DNA from: Erinaceus europaeus
Lineage: Eukaryota > Chordata > Mammalia > Eulipotyphla > Erinaceidae
Reading direction: 5' to 3'
DNA: 64,000 bases
Assembly: GCF_950295315.1 (NCBI RefSeq)
Contig: NC_080177.1
Coordinates: 84,944,716-85,008,715, forward strand
Both the position numbers and the translations under genes were made by a program. This document shows positions 21,746-33,021 of the stretch, one piece after another (position 1 is the stretch's first letter; each line of letters starts with the position of its first letter). The notes under the pieces were generated by a model. It did no database searches. It was not told where the DNA came from and saw nothing but the letters and a program-made list of their open reading frames with translations.

Positions 21746-22185
21746 TGAAACTGATTCTCATTTTATTTTTGCATTATGTAATACTAGTAAGGTTATGATA
21801 TCAAGGTAAAAGAATGATTAAGTGAAACTAATTATTATTCTGATGAAGCCCTAAATTCTTGGTAAAACAAATGAGAATTGAGATAGAGCAGCCTCTTTGA
21901 AACTCCTTGCTGAGATTCAATATATTTTTAAAGGAAAGTAGGATTTAAATATTTATGAAATTGAGTTTTCCTTACTATTTTGAAGTAGAAATTAAGACTT
22001 TCCTACCTCTGCAGAATTGATTTTACCTTCCTTTCTGCACTAGCTAGGAAAGCAATTAATTTTTACATTAATAAATCAGAATACATGAAAAATGAGTTGC
22101 TCACAAAGTGAAGTTGTGGAAGTAAAACCGAATATCATAATTTAACTTCTTAGGTTTGAGTTTATTATACAAAGTAAAATAAAAA
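21746..22185. other. Unique AT-rich sequence
   Basis: Nothing recognised. Confidence 0.35.
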
Positions 22186-22189
22186 TAAA

Positions 22190-22490
22190 AGGGAGTCGGG
22201 TAGTAGCGCAGCGGGTTAAGTGCACATGGTGCAAAGAGCAAGGACCAGTGCAAGGATCCCGGTTCGAGCCCCCGGCTCCCCACCTGCAGGGGAGTCGCTT
22301 CACAGGCGGTGAAGCAGGTCTGCAGGTGTCTGTCTTTCTCTCCCCCTCTCTGTCTTCCCCTCCTCTCTCCATTTCTCTCTGTCCTATCCAACAATGACGA
22401 CATCAGTAACAACAACAATAATAATTACAACAATAAAACAACAAGGACAACAAAAAGGGAATCAATAAATATTAAAATTTTTTTTATAAA
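22190..22490 (+). mobile_element. Hedgehog SINE-B, young copy
   Basis: The head GGGAGTCGGGTAGTAGCGCA and B-box GGTTCGAGCCCCCGG are close to consensus. The core and CT body are intact. The tail is ACAACAATAATAATTACAAC. Confidence 0.95.
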
Positions 22491-23715
22491 CTAAAGATAA
22501 AAATGTATGCATTGGGGATTTAAAGGGAGACAACATGCCTTCGTTTGCTTTGTTAGAAAAGAAACACTGATTTTACTCTTGCATCTGCATTTCACAAGGA
22601 AAGTTTCACAGGAAGGAGGTTTGCCTTTTGTAGAGTTATTCATCTTTTCTTCGGGAGAGTTATCAAATAAGCAAAAAAGAAAATAATAGACTTCTTGGCA
22701 TATGGTACTATAAATCTATGGATAGCTAGAACAAAATAAAGGAACTGTTTTGTTTTTAAAAGTTAGAAGAGAAAGGTGATTGAGTGTTTTGTTAGGAATC
22801 ATACTTCCTTTTAGTAAGTATGGATTTATTCAGGGGGAGGAGAAAGAAAGAGACAGGCGAGGGCACCGCTCAGGTCAGCCCTGTGGCAGTCAGGAATCGA
22901 GTTTAGGACCTCAGGCCTGGAAGTCTTGTTCTGCACTGGCTCTAACATGCTACATGCTGCCCGCCTCCTGGCATCAGGTCTTAGGAAAATCTCCTTTCAC
23001 TGCACATGTACTGAGCAGTCTTATTGACTTGCTTATAAATAATAGGATAGGGCAGATGGGATGGGGTGACATTTGCAAGACTGGTACAAGATTCTGACTT
23101 CTGTCTCCATGTTCATGACTTCTGTTTCCATTTAGGGGAGACTCTCACATGAACAGGCACTGAAGCAGCCCCACAGACACGTGCATGCAGGAGTTCCCTT
23201 TTTCTTTGTAATCGCATACCCAGATAGTTGCATACCCAGCTGACACGTTTTCTGCACGTTCTTGAGAGAACCAAATTAGAAGTGACTAGCTAAGGAGAGA
23301 ACCGAAACTAGAACAACCAGGACATGTGAAACTCCAGGAATTGTACTTGAAGCCTCAGGCACGTAAGTCTTTCTGTCACTGAATCCACTCTCAAGTCACA
23401 TTCTTTCAGTTCACGACTGGAGCTTAGTTTGTCTTCTCAAAGCGCAGCAATGATTTCAACAAACTCAACAAATGATTTCCTCTAAAGATATCTCCTAGCT
23501 CAGTGTCAGTCTTACCTCATTCCATGGCAATGAGCTGTTGCCCTTGGCCTTAGACGTAGACCTGGCTAAACACTCACCGAACTATGATTGGAGCATACAT
23601 TAACAGTGTCACTGGATGTAGCCAGTAGGTCTAACATTCTAACATTGACGGTAAAGACCCATGACCAGAACGCAACTAACGTTGGTACTTGAGAAGTAAC
23701 GAGGCTTTTTGTTAA
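22491..23715. other. Mostly unique sequence, possible SINE-C relic
   Basis: Segment 22,830-22,980 (GGCACCGCTCAGGTC, ACCTCAGGCCTGGAAGTC) resembles the SINE-C copies at 29,395 and 39,905 and may be an old relic. The rest shows no recognised feature. Confidence 0.4.
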
Positions 23716-23719
23716 TGTC

Positions 23720-23886
23720 TTTATAAAATCTTTATTTATTTATTGGATAGTGTCAGCCAGCAATGGAGAGGCAGGGGGAGACAGAGGAGAGACAAACACC
23801 TGAAGCACCGCTTCACCACTCATGAAACTGTCCTCTGACGTGAACCTGGGTGCTGGCAAAGCATACTCAACAAGGTGCACCACATG
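23720..23886 (-). mobile_element. Old hedgehog SINE-A fragment, minus strand
   Basis: It has the tail complement ATCTTTATTTATTTATTGGA, then GAGACAAACACC and CACCGCTTCACCACTCATG, with the reversed head CAACAAGGTGCACCAC. Part of the core is missing. Confidence 0.8.
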
Positions 23887-23933
23887 AATAATAACATTTT
23901 GAACGTTGTCCTTGTTCTTGTGTTGACTTTGGC

Positions 23934-24099
23934 CCTAGGCTGTGACTTCCTGGTTTGGGGATGTTGTGAGAAGCTGGTCACCTAGATCAGCCATGCTCCC
24001 CCCACATGTTTATTTTCCTAGGCTGTGACTTCCTGGTTTGGGGATGTTGTGAGAAGCCGGTCACCTAGATCAGCCATGCTCCCCCCACATGTTTATTTC
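23934..24099. repeat. 83-bp tandem duplication, two copies
   Basis: CCTAGGCTGTGACTTCCTGG begins at 23,934 and again at 24,017. The two copies run to CATGTTTATTT and differ by very few bases (GAAGCTGG versus GAAGCCGG), so the duplication is recent. Confidence 0.95.
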
Positions 24100-24399
24100 C
24101 CATGCTTCCTGACCTCCTTTTCTTCCTCGGGTGCTAATTAATGCCTAGTTGCATGTATGGGTCAGTCTGGTTATCTGTTAGGAGTCTGATTTGGTGATGC
24201 TATTTTATCATTTCCTCTTTTGTCATTCTCCACAAATTTGAGAAATCCCCACTCTACCCATGTCTCTCCTTCTTCCACATACCCTTCATGTCAATGCTGT
24301 ACTTGTCCACCTTAATTCTATCTTTACAGCAAAGTTGAGAAGACTTTTTTCATAAAAGGCAGCAATTTATTAAAGATTCTTCTTTTGTTTGGTTTATTT

Positions 24400-24545
24400 T
24401 TTAAAATATTTTATTTATGAGAAAGATAGGAGGAGAGAGAGAAAGAACCAGACATTACTCTGGTACATGTGCTGCCGGGGATTGAATTCAGAACCTCATG
24501 CTTGAGAATCCAATGCTTTATCCACTGCACTGCCTCTCGGACCAC
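24400..24545 (-). mobile_element. tRNA-like SINE-D, minus strand
   Basis: The minus strand reads as a tRNA-like head (GCAGTGGATAAAGCATTGG, B-box-like GAATTCAATCCCC), then ACATGTACCAGAGTAATGTC and a TCTCTCTCC body. It closely matches 56,375-56,505. Confidence 0.8.
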
Positions 24546-25252
24546 TGTATTAAAGTTTTGTATATAGATAACATTCAGACAAAACTTTATGTTATAATTA
24601 GGATAGAATATACTTTTCCAGAAAAAGTAATTTATTTCTCCAAAGATTCATTTTATTTGGGCATATTTTATGTCATATAAAGATGTTTTAAGCACAACAC
24701 TAACTTATCCAGAGCACTCAAATAAATGATACTTTAAAAATGATGACTCTATGTAATTCTGTGAATTCAATACACAGTGTTCTGGTCTTTAAAACTAACA
24801 TGATAGCCTTTAGATAAGTGAAAGATCCCCCCCCTTTTAATTTACCTAAGAATGGAAGTTAGATTTTATAGATTTTTAGGAGTAGTAGACCCCAAGCTAT
24901 AAATACAGCATTGGGAGACAGGAAAGTGCCAAGGGACTATCGACAATATGAACTAAAATATCAGAAGAGTTTCATGGTAAAAATCATTGCACTATATCAC
25001 AGTCATTCTGCTCATACTTTCGAGGGAGTTAACCGTCCCTAAGTCAGAATAATCAAGTTCATGTAACACCAGATTGATTTGCTTAGATACATACATTCAC
25101 TCAGGAATCAGATGTTTCAGGAATAATGTGTCAGCATGTGATAAAATGTGTATTCTCTACTGATATTCTCTGCCCTCATCTCATGCTTAATAAGAATTTT
25201 GTTATAAATTACACATAATGACAATGAGGTAGGATGAATTCCATCCTTAAAT
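24546..25252. other. Unique AT-rich sequence
   Basis: Nothing recognised. Confidence 0.35.
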
Positions 25253-25336
25253 CCTGGTGTGAACGTCTATATCATATAAACGCGGCGCTAGCCGCCTGGT
25301 GTGAGCGCCTGTATCATATAAACGCGGCACTAGCCG
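25253..25336. repeat. 42-bp tandem duplication rich in CpG
   Basis: CCTGGTGTGAACGTCTATAT (25,253) recurs as CCTGGTGTGAGCGCCTGTAT (25,295). Each copy continues into CATATAAACGCGGC and CTAGCCG. CpG density is far above the AT-rich surroundings. Confidence 0.92.
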
Positions 25337-25462
25337 CCTTCACGTCCAACTACAATTCATTAGTGTCATCAATTCTATGGTGACCTTTCATTCAGAAGTG
25401 CACTTGAGAGTCATATCAGCTGTTCATATTTAAACTGTGTGAGTTACATTAAAAATTACTTG

Positions 25463-25597
25463 CTTGGGGCCAGGCAATGATGAACTTGGTTCAGTGCACA
25501 TGTTACAATGCACAAAGACCCAGGTTCAAACCCCTGGTCCCCACCTGCAGGGAGAAAGCTTTGTGAGTGGTGAAGCAGGGCTACAGGTGTCTCTCTG

Positions 25598-25628
<31 letters not shown>

Positions 25629-25695
25629 CCCCTGCTCCTCTCAATTTCTCCCTGTCTCTATCAAGTAATACATTTAAAAATAAAGAAAAATACTT
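25463..25695 (+). mobile_element. Hedgehog SINE-A
   Basis: The head GGGGCCAGGCAATGATGAAC and B-box GGTTCAAACCCCTGG precede the core. The CT body has a (CT)n(AT)n microsatellite at about 25,600-25,628. The tail is AAAAATAAAGAAAAAT. Confidence 0.9.
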
Positions 25696-25699
25696 ATTT

Positions 25700-26640
25700 G
25701 TTTTCCTCAAATTATTTTATTGAGGGGGTTAATCTTAATGTACAGCTGTTGACATGTGGATAGCTTATCATCTCCTGTCTGCAAAGCACTCTCACCACCA
25801 ACGTGTGTCCTTTCCATCAGCAGGCATTAGAATTCCGATGTCTCCCCTCACTCTCATAAACCCTGTCCCCCCAGCCCAGTCCTTTGTTTTGGTGCAGTAG
25901 TCTACAGCCAGGCTAAGTTTCACTTTGTGTTTTTTCTATTTGTCCTGTGTCTTAAGTTTCGTCTGTAAGAGCAATCCTCTGATATTCGTCCTAGTTTGAC
26001 TAATCTCATTTAACTTGATTCTGTTGAATCCCATCCAAGATGAGGCAAGAGACAAATTCATCTTTTTTAAATAGCTGAGTAGTGTTTCATTGTGCATACA
26101 TATTCAACTTACTTTATTTTATTTTATTTTATTTTACCTCCAGTATTATTTCTGGGGCTTGGTGCTGGCTTTATGAGCCCACTGCTCTGGGAGGCCATTT
26201 TATTTTCCTTTCTGCTATTTTGATAGAAAAGATGGAAATTAAAAGGGAAAAGTGAGCTAGAGGTAGAGAGAAAGATAGACACCTGCAGACCTGCTTCACT
26301 GCCTGGGAAGCGGCCCTACTGCTGGTTGGGAGCTGAGGCTCAAATCCCGGTCCTTATGCAGGGCAGTGTGTGTGCTCAGCCAAGGCATTTGGGTTGCTTC
26401 CAAATTTAAGCTATTTTAACTTGTGCTGCTATGAGCACAAGTGTACACAGATCTCTTCAGATAGGAATTTGTGCTTCCTTTGGGTAAACCCCCACTAGAG
26501 GAATTGCTGGGTCGTAGAGTAGGTCCATTCCTAGTGTTCTGGGAAATCTCCAGACTTCCCTCCACAGGGGTTGGACCCCTGCCCATTCACACCAACAGTG
26601 TAGACAAGTTCCTTTTCTCCACATTCAAAAATAACCTGTT
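25700..26640 (-). mobile_element. L1 3' UTR, minus strand, split by a SINE
   Basis: The tail complement TTATTTTATTGAGGGGGTTA opens the element. CAGTCCTTTGTTTTGGTGCA follows at about 25,884 (the segment amplified in the 67-bp minisatellite). Then come L1 landmarks such as TAGCTGAGTAGTGTTTCATT, GGTTGCTTCCAAATTTAAGC and GGAATTGCTGGGTCGTAG. A SINE occupies 26,107-26,390. Confidence 0.88.
26107..26390 (-). mobile_element. Hedgehog SINE-B inserted in L1 3' UTR, minus strand
   Basis: It shows a (TTTTA)n tail complement, the reversed 3' segment (CTCCAGTATTATTTCTGGGG), a GA-rich body, the CACCTGCAGACCTGCTTCAC core and a reversed head. The L1 text continues across it (CATACATATTCAACTT ... GCATTTGGGTTGC). 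Confidence 0.85.
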
Positions 26641-27040
26641 CTTAGCATTTGATTGTCTCCTTGTAAGTTTATTTAATTTTTTTCATACTATAATTGTTAC
26701 CTCTGTTATTTGTTCAGAAAGTATCACGTAAGAACTAGGCTTAGTAGCAGCAGCAGAACATAATTGCCTAAAAGTGTTTTGCTTCCCCTGAGACAGAGAG
26801 CAGAGCATAATAAAAGTGTAGAAGCACTTTTGGCTGCAGAGATATTTCTACTCAAACTCTACAAGTAACTAAAATGTGCTTAAATAATATCACTTGGTTA
26901 TTTCTAACCAGATGTTACATACTATGTGTGTTAGCATTTTCTACAAAGTGTACAGAAAGAAATGAAAGCTAAAGTGTAACTTTTTCAAATCCAAGGACAA
27001 GGATTCTTTGTGATCAAAAGATTGAGAAAATACTCTATAA
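26641..27040. other. Unique sequence
   Basis: Nothing recognised. Confidence 0.35.
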
Positions 27041-27044
27041 AGGG

Positions 27045-27215
27045 TCTTTTATTTTTTTATTTAATAATGATCAACAAGATTGTGGGATAAGAGGGGTACA
27101 ATTCTGTACAACTCTCACCTCCAGAGCTCTGGGGAGGGGAGGCTCCAGGACCCACTGGGGAGGTGGTCTGCCTAGGGAAGTCGGGTTGGTGTCATGGCAG
27201 CGTGTGCGACCTGTG
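27045..27215 (-). mobile_element. Family F fragment with internal deletion, minus strand
   Basis: The T-rich start, GGGATAAGAGGGGTACAATT and CCACCTCCAGAG... jump to GCTCTGGGGAGGGGAGGCTC and GTTGGTGTCATGGCAGCGTG. About 250 bp of the middle is missing relative to 50,305-50,650. Confidence 0.75.
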
Positions 27216-27574
27216 GCGCCCTGCTGCCAGCCTGTATAGGAGCTGCAGCTTTCTGCCTTGCTTCCACATTGACACCTCCCTGCAGGCTACTTCGTCCACC
27301 ACTGGCCTGGAAGTCCTGCCCTCACCCAGAATGCCCAGGTTTTATTTTCTTTTTCTGGAATTGTTCTCCAAATTAGGGTGATCCTTTATTATTCACTTAA
27401 ATCAGTTAAATCTGTGAGTAGTTATGTATTCCATGGATTATAACCCATTGCAACCAGTGTTTGATTTGCTGTTACACGTCTGCCGGCTGGTCACTGGGGC
27501 CATCCATGTCCCCTCCCTCTCCTCCAGCACTTCCCGAGCAACTCGGCATTCTCTGGAGCTGTGAGGGCCTCACA

Positions 27575-28235
27575 CTATACATCAGACAAGGAGAGGAAGA
27601 TGAGTGTTGGAGAGGGCGTGGGGAGAGAGGGGCTCTACTGCCCTGCTGGTGGGGGTGCAGATGGGTGCAGCCTCTGTGGAGAACAGTGAGGCAGAGCCTT
27701 AGACAAGTGCAAACCGTAATGCCATGTGACCCAGCAATTCCACTGCTGGACATTTACCAAAAGATGGAATAACACTGACTCGAAGGGATACAGGCACCCC
27801 GTGTTCATAGTGGCTTTATTCGTAATAGCAAAGAACCTAGAAACAACCCAGACGCCCTTTGACAGATGACTGGATAAAAATGTTATGGGACACATACTCA
27901 ACACAGTATCACTCAGCAATAAAAAGGGATGGTATTATGGCCTTTAAAGCGGATAAAGTGGATAGAGTTGGAGAAGAGGATGCTCAGTGAAGCAGGTCAG
28001 GAGCAGGACAGCTACAGAATGACTTCACTCATATGCGGAATATAGAGGATTAAGTATACAAACGCGAATAGAAATAGAAATGCAGGCTTCTATCTACAAC
28101 TGACTGGGAGAACTAGATTATCTGTGGGGGTCAGTCAGGGTGGGGCACACAGACGGGAGAGATGAAAAATAAACTCCTAAGAAAGACACATGCACCAAAG
28201 GCTTTCCCAATGTATGAAAGCTGAGGTTCTACCCA
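27575..28235 (+). mobile_element. L1 ORF2 end / 3' UTR, plus strand
   Basis: Typical L1 3' landmarks appear in sense order: GTGACCCAGCAATTCCACTG, TAATAGCAAAGAACCTAG, CAGATGACTGGATAAAAATG, CACTCAGCAATAAAAAGG, GAATGACTTCACTCATATGC, GGAATATAGAGGATTAAG. No coding remains. Confidence 0.88.
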
Positions 28236-28465
28236 GGTCACTGTGCTTTTGTATTTTTACTCTCCTAGGTCGGGGCTCAGACTGTTTAGGGATTTCAGCT
28301 TCTTTTAATTGGAGAATGCTGCCGAAATGCTGTGGTCTGTCTGTCCCTTAGTGTGCTCCTTGTTACTGAACGCCGCTCTTTCTAGAAGCCTCAGCAGAGG
28401 ATGTTCAGCCTAAGTTCACATCTATAAAAACAGACATTCTGTGTTGATTCCGGTTTCTGAAGAGT

Positions 28466-28765
28466 TGTGTGTGTGTGCACACCTGTGTGTGTGTGTGCGC
28501 AGCTGTGTGTGTGCACCTCTGTGTGTGTGCAGCTGTGTGTGTGCATCTGTGTGTGTGCAGCTGTGTGTGTGTGTGCAGCTGTGTGTGTGCATCTGTGTGT
28601 GTGCATTTGTGTGTGTGCATCTGTGTGTGTGTGCACCTGTGTGTGTGTGCAGCTGTGTGTGTGCAGCTGTGTGTGTGTGCAGCTGTGTGTGTGCACCTGT
28701 GTGTAGCTGTGTGTGTGCAGCTGTGTGTGTGCAGCTGTGTGTGTGTGCAGCTGTGTGTGTGTACT
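28466..28765 (+). repeat. Compound TG / CAGCTG array
   Basis: About 300 bp of TGTGTGTG blocks are separated by GCAGCTG or GCACCTG every 14-18 bp. Roughly ten perfect CAGCTG palindromes occur, plus several CACCTG. All frames are open and Cys/Val-rich (or His/Thr-rich on the minus strand) because of the dinucleotide repeat. Confidence 0.95.
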
Positions 28766-29394
28766 CCACACTGTCATTGCACTTCCCTGGTAACTCCACA
28801 CCTCAGGTCTTAATACTCAAGCAGCTTCCTTTCTGCCCTTGTAATCACTTCCCCTGACACTGAGGAGTCTGACTCTCATCTTCTGTTATATGCTGATTTG
28901 TCCCTCCCTGTTACATACAGAAGGTAATCTGTAAACCTCAACTCATACATATTTGAAAACCAGTGTTGTCTTTAGCCTTGCAATATCTACAGCCCTGTTT
29001 TCCCAAGTAAGTAGACTTACTCTTTCTTTCAGTCCCCACTACATTGTGGTCATTTGTAACAAAATGCTGGGTTCCTATGTCACATTTTGTATTTGCTTTG
29101 GGATTCCTTTCTCCATGCTAGTTTTCTTTCTAATTTACTTACAGTAAAATTCAGTCTGTGGTTCATAGCAGGGATTTTGACAAATGTGTAGTCATGTCTC
29201 TGCTAACATAGTCTTTGGGAAGAAAACATTCCCAGGTTACTCTGCCCTTCCCCACCCCCACCAGCTAACCTTGTGTCTGACAACTGTGGACATGTTTTGT
29301 GTTACTATAGCCTCAGCTTTTCCAGAAGTTTAAGTAGAAACATATATGTATGTAGACCACTGATGCTCAGAAGATGCTAGTTAGTTTCTTTTTT
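28766..29394. other. Unique sequence
   Basis: No gene recognised. The part at 29,150-29,330 might be an ancient retroposon tail but is too diverged to name. Confidence 0.35.
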
Positions 29395-29570
29395 AAACTC
29401 ATTTTTATTTGTTAATGAGAGAGATGCAGAGAGAAAGATACACACAGAGAGACCGGGGCACTGCTCAGCTCTGGAATATGGTGGTGCCTGGGACCGAAGC
29501 ATGGGCCTTTAGTGCCTCAGGCATGAAAGTCTTTTTGCATAATCGTTATGCTGTCTCCCCAGCCTGCAGT
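29395..29570 (-). mobile_element. tRNA-like SINE-C, minus strand
   Basis: It contains CACTGCTCAGCTCTGG and TGGTGGTGCCTGGGACC, then TGCCTCAGGCATGAAAGTC and a reversed A-box-like CATAATCGTTATGCTGTC. The layout is the same as 39,905, 45,090 and 54,400, and the reverse of 61,225. Confidence 0.8.
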
Positions 29571-30021
29571 TTTGTTTCTCTGAGCACATCTGACAATGAC
29601 TGGGTGTGTTTTTGATGGTTAGGAAGAAGGTGGAACCACTACTCCTGTTAGAGCAAAACTTGGTGAAGACAGGAGCCAGGTCACCTAGGGACCTCCAGCA
29701 ATATTGTCTCTGAGGAGGCTGAGAAGAGAGAGGATAAATTTGGATGCCACCCTGTGTTGTATATTATTATTACTATTCACAGGTGGGTTTTGCTTCTTTT
29801 TCTATCACAAGCCGTATTGCACTCATAGGTTTCCTCTTTTCCCTATTCCCTCTGCCAGTTGGCAGTGTTTCTCGGTCAGTTTTCACTCATAGTTTTGCAG
29901 AAGGGTCAGAGGTTCTCCTAGACGGCAGTGCACTCTGCCTGAGAGACAGAATTCCAGCACTCAGCTCCTTGGTCCTCTAGGATGCCCTGTTACACTTGTG
30001 CTACTTAGCTTGTTTGACTTC

Positions 30022-30215
30022 TTTTTATGTATGTGTTTGTTTACTTCATTATTATTGAATACAGACAAAAATGCGATGGGGGAAAGAGGCAGAGAGACCC
30101 CTGCAGCTCTGCTTCACTACTCATGAAGCTTTCCCCCTACAGGTGGGTACCAGGGGCTTAAACCTGGGTCCTTGCACACTGTCATGTGTGTGCTTAAGGT
30201 ACCTGCCCAGGTTCA
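30022..30215 (-). mobile_element. Hedgehog SINE-A, minus strand
   Basis: It carries CCCCTGCAGCTCTGCTTCAC, GAAGCTTTCCCCCTACAGG and GGGCTTAAACCTGGGTCC. The reversed head near 30,185-30,210 is degraded. Confidence 0.85.
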
Positions 30216-30820
30216 CAGAACTCTGGCTTTCTGCTCAGCTACAGTGGTGACCTAGGAAATCCGTCTCACAGGATGAGCATGGGTGCAGGGACGTATATGG
30301 CAGTCACACAGTTACTAGGTTTCTCCTGTGACCAGTTGGGAAATGAGTGGGTTTGACACTTGGTTCATGTAAAAGAAAATGCTCATGAAAACATGGTGCC
30401 CTGAGTGCACCAGTCTAAACTGGCCAGATTAAAAAAAACCCAACCATTTGGTTCTTACTTTGATGGGACAAGTTTGTCTAGATTGAGTGTGGCATTTCTT
30501 CTCGTTGTCCTGCTTGAGGCCAGATACTGGAGGCTGGTCCATCTGTGATGACCTCAGCTAGGAAAGTTTATCTGAATCCCACATAGCATCTGAGCCTTAC
30601 ACTGGTCGCCTGCACTGGGTCCCATGGGTCGGCAGGGAGTAGACAGCATGGAAGTGTGTGGGACTGCTCAGTGCCCAGCCAAAGAATAGAGAAAGTCTCA
30701 CTTGGCATTCTGTGTCCAGAGCAAGTCATAGTGTCTCAGGCTATATTTCCCACCCACCTTTTCTTTCCACTCTCCTTAGATGTTTCTTATTTGTAACATT
30801 GCACACTAATTAAATTTAGG
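30216..30820. other. Unique sequence
   Basis: Nothing recognised. Confidence 0.35.
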
Positions 30821-30821
30821 G

Positions 30822-31795
30822 TTTTGTTTAATTTATTTATTTATAAAATGGAAACACTGACAAGACCATAGGATAAGAAGGGTACAATTCCCACCACCAG
30901 AACTCCGTATGCCATCCCCTCCTCTGATAGCTTTCCTATTCTCTATCCCTCTGGGAGCATGGACCCAGGGTCATTGTGGGGAGCAGAAGGTGGAAGGTCT
31001 GGCTTCTGTAACTGCTTCCCCGCTGAACATGGGCGTTGACAGGTGGATCCATACTCCCAGCCTGTCTCTCTCTTTCCCTAGTGGGGAAGGGCTCTGGGGA
31101 AGCGGAGCTCCAGGACATTGGTCGGGTCATCTTCCCAGGAAAGTCCGGTTCACATCATGGTAGTGTCTTGAACCTGGTGGCTGAAAAAGAGTTAACATTT
31201 AAAGCAGAACAAATTGTTATGAACCTTATGGCTGGGATATTGCAGATGAAGATTTGGAGTCTCTGTTTTGGAAATAGCTAGTGGGTCTATTTTAGTTATA
31301 TTCCAAAGGGCCCATGACTTCATTAGTTTTTGCCTGAGCCTGACATCTGATATGCAAGTGGACCCAGGTTATTGTCTGGGGAGATGCGTCATGGCTGGAT
31401 AAAGGGCCAGAAAGTTGGACCAGGGAAAAGAGTAGCTCCCCAATATGGGACAAGTGTGTAAATATTGTTGAAAGTAACCCCCACCGATTTGATCTGGATT
31501 TGATCTATATTCAGCACAGGAGCCTATGTAACCTCTACATCTCTTTAGGTCCTAACTCCCATTCTGTGGTCCTCAGTAGGAATATTCTGAGTTGCCCCAA
31601 TTTCTGGACCCACCTTCCTCAGGTGGAGCATAGAGTATGTTATCCAACCCCCCTTCGGAGGATGGAACATTCTCTACCATTGTTGATCCACCAATGTAAT
31701 GAGAAACACTTTGATGAATGAATACAGGTTTTAGCCAGAATTTTAGCCAGAGCTCTATACCATATGTTCATGATAAGATAGTCCTGAGAAATGCT
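30822..31795 (-). mobile_element. Family F retroposon, longest copy, minus strand
   Basis: The plus strand runs from the T-rich tail complement (TTTATTTATTTATAAAATGG), through CCCTCTGGGAGCATGGACCC and CTGGCTTCTGTAACTGCTTC, to AGCACAGGAGCCTATGTAAC. It continues to GGATGGAACATTCTCTACC and beyond. At about 970 bp it is the best reference copy in the window. No long coding frame is present. Confidence 0.87.
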
Positions 31796-32056
31796 TTTTT
31801 TTCCCCCCTGAAGGCATGAGGAACTTGTTAACTTTCAACATAGTTACAAGTGTATATATGGTGATAGTTTCACACATGTATTTGGGTATAAAACAGTAAG
31901 AATGAATGAATACACAGATCATTTGATTTTACTGGCCTAGAGGCCAAAAGTATTCACACAGTGTCCAATAATTTTCTTTTTTTTCAATATAATTTTCATA
32001 TGAAGCTGGAAAGTCTTTACCACTCTGTCATTTCTGTATGTTAACTTTTAAGAAAT

Positions 32057-32371
32057 GATCTGATTTTTAAAAAATATTTATTTATTTATTTTCCTTTTTG
32101 TTACCCTTGTTGTTTTTTATTGTTGTAGTTATTGTTGTTGTTATTGATGCCATCGTTGTTAGGAAAAAGAGAAATGGAGAGAGGAGGGGAAGACAGAGAG
32201 GGGGAGAGAAAGACAGACACCTGCAGACCTGCTTCACCGCCTGTGAAGTGACTCCCCTGCAGGTGGGGAGCTGGGGTCTCAAACTGGGATCCTTATGCCG
32301 GCCGGTCCTTGTGCTTTGCGCCACCTGCGCTTAACCCGCTGTGCTACTGTCAGACACCCGATCTGATTTTT
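32057..32371 (-). mobile_element. Hedgehog SINE-B with target duplication, minus strand
   Basis: GATCTGATTTTT flanks both ends (32,057-32,068 and 32,360-32,371). The reversed tail, GA-rich body, CACCTGCAGACCTGCTTCAC core and head GCGCTTAACCCGCTGTGC are all present. Confidence 0.94.
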
Positions 32372-32517
32372 TTTTTCTAGTTTACATACTAAGAAACTTA
32401 CTTTATCATAGAAAATTAATCAGTGTTGTTCCTATAAAAACCTACTTCATTATTGGTATGAGATAAGTATAAACTTTAAGCAAAATGTACAGACTAGTTA
32501 TTTATTTTAAAAATCCA

Positions 32518-32645
32518 TCCAGGAAGATAGCATAATAGTTAAGCAAAGACTCTCATGCCCAAGGCTTGGAGGTCCCACCTTCAATCCCAGCTCTACCTTA
32601 AGACAGAGCTGAGGGATTCTCTGGCTTAAAAATAAGTCCTTCATT
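32518..32645 (+). mobile_element. tRNA-like SINE-C
   Basis: The head GATAGCATAATAGTTAAGC, then GCCCAAGGCTTGGAGGTC and a B-box-like TTCAATCCCAGC, precede AAGACAGAGCTGAGG. It matches the plus-oriented copy at 61,225. Confidence 0.75.
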
Positions 32646-32917
32646 GCACAAATATGTGTCCTAGATTATGGAAATCTCATTAAATCAGCTGTTTATGACC
32701 ATACTCATAAAAAAAAAAGGTGAGAGTCTGGCTAAAAAGTAAATATTCTTTTTCACATATCACATTAGATGTTTTAAAACATTAATGGTGTTCACAGTGG
32801 AAGAGCACTATCAATTAAAATGGGGTGAACATCTTTCGTTTTATAGCTGAATGAAGTCACTGTTAATAGAATATGATTCCATATTGCAGTGTACGTTTAT
32901 GTGATGGGTAAGTGCTA

Positions 32918-33014
32918 AGCATCTTATTACTCTCTAGACAACTAAAATACAAGACAACTTCTGGTGTTAGTTATTTATAAACCACAGGAGAGGCTGAAAA
33001 GCTTTTTCAAAATC
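32918..33014 (+). repeat. Dispersed duplication, copy A
   Basis: About 95 bp, containing CAACTAAAATACAAGACAAC and TATTTATAAACCACAGGAGA, reappear at 34,160-34,260 with about 10-15% differences in the same orientation. Confidence 0.85.
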
Positions 33015-33021
33015 AGAAAGC

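Noticed and set aside
28391..28857. Cys/Val-rich and His/Thr-rich proteins of 110-140 codons on both strands
   Set aside because: They are direct consequences of the TG/GCAGCTG microsatellite.
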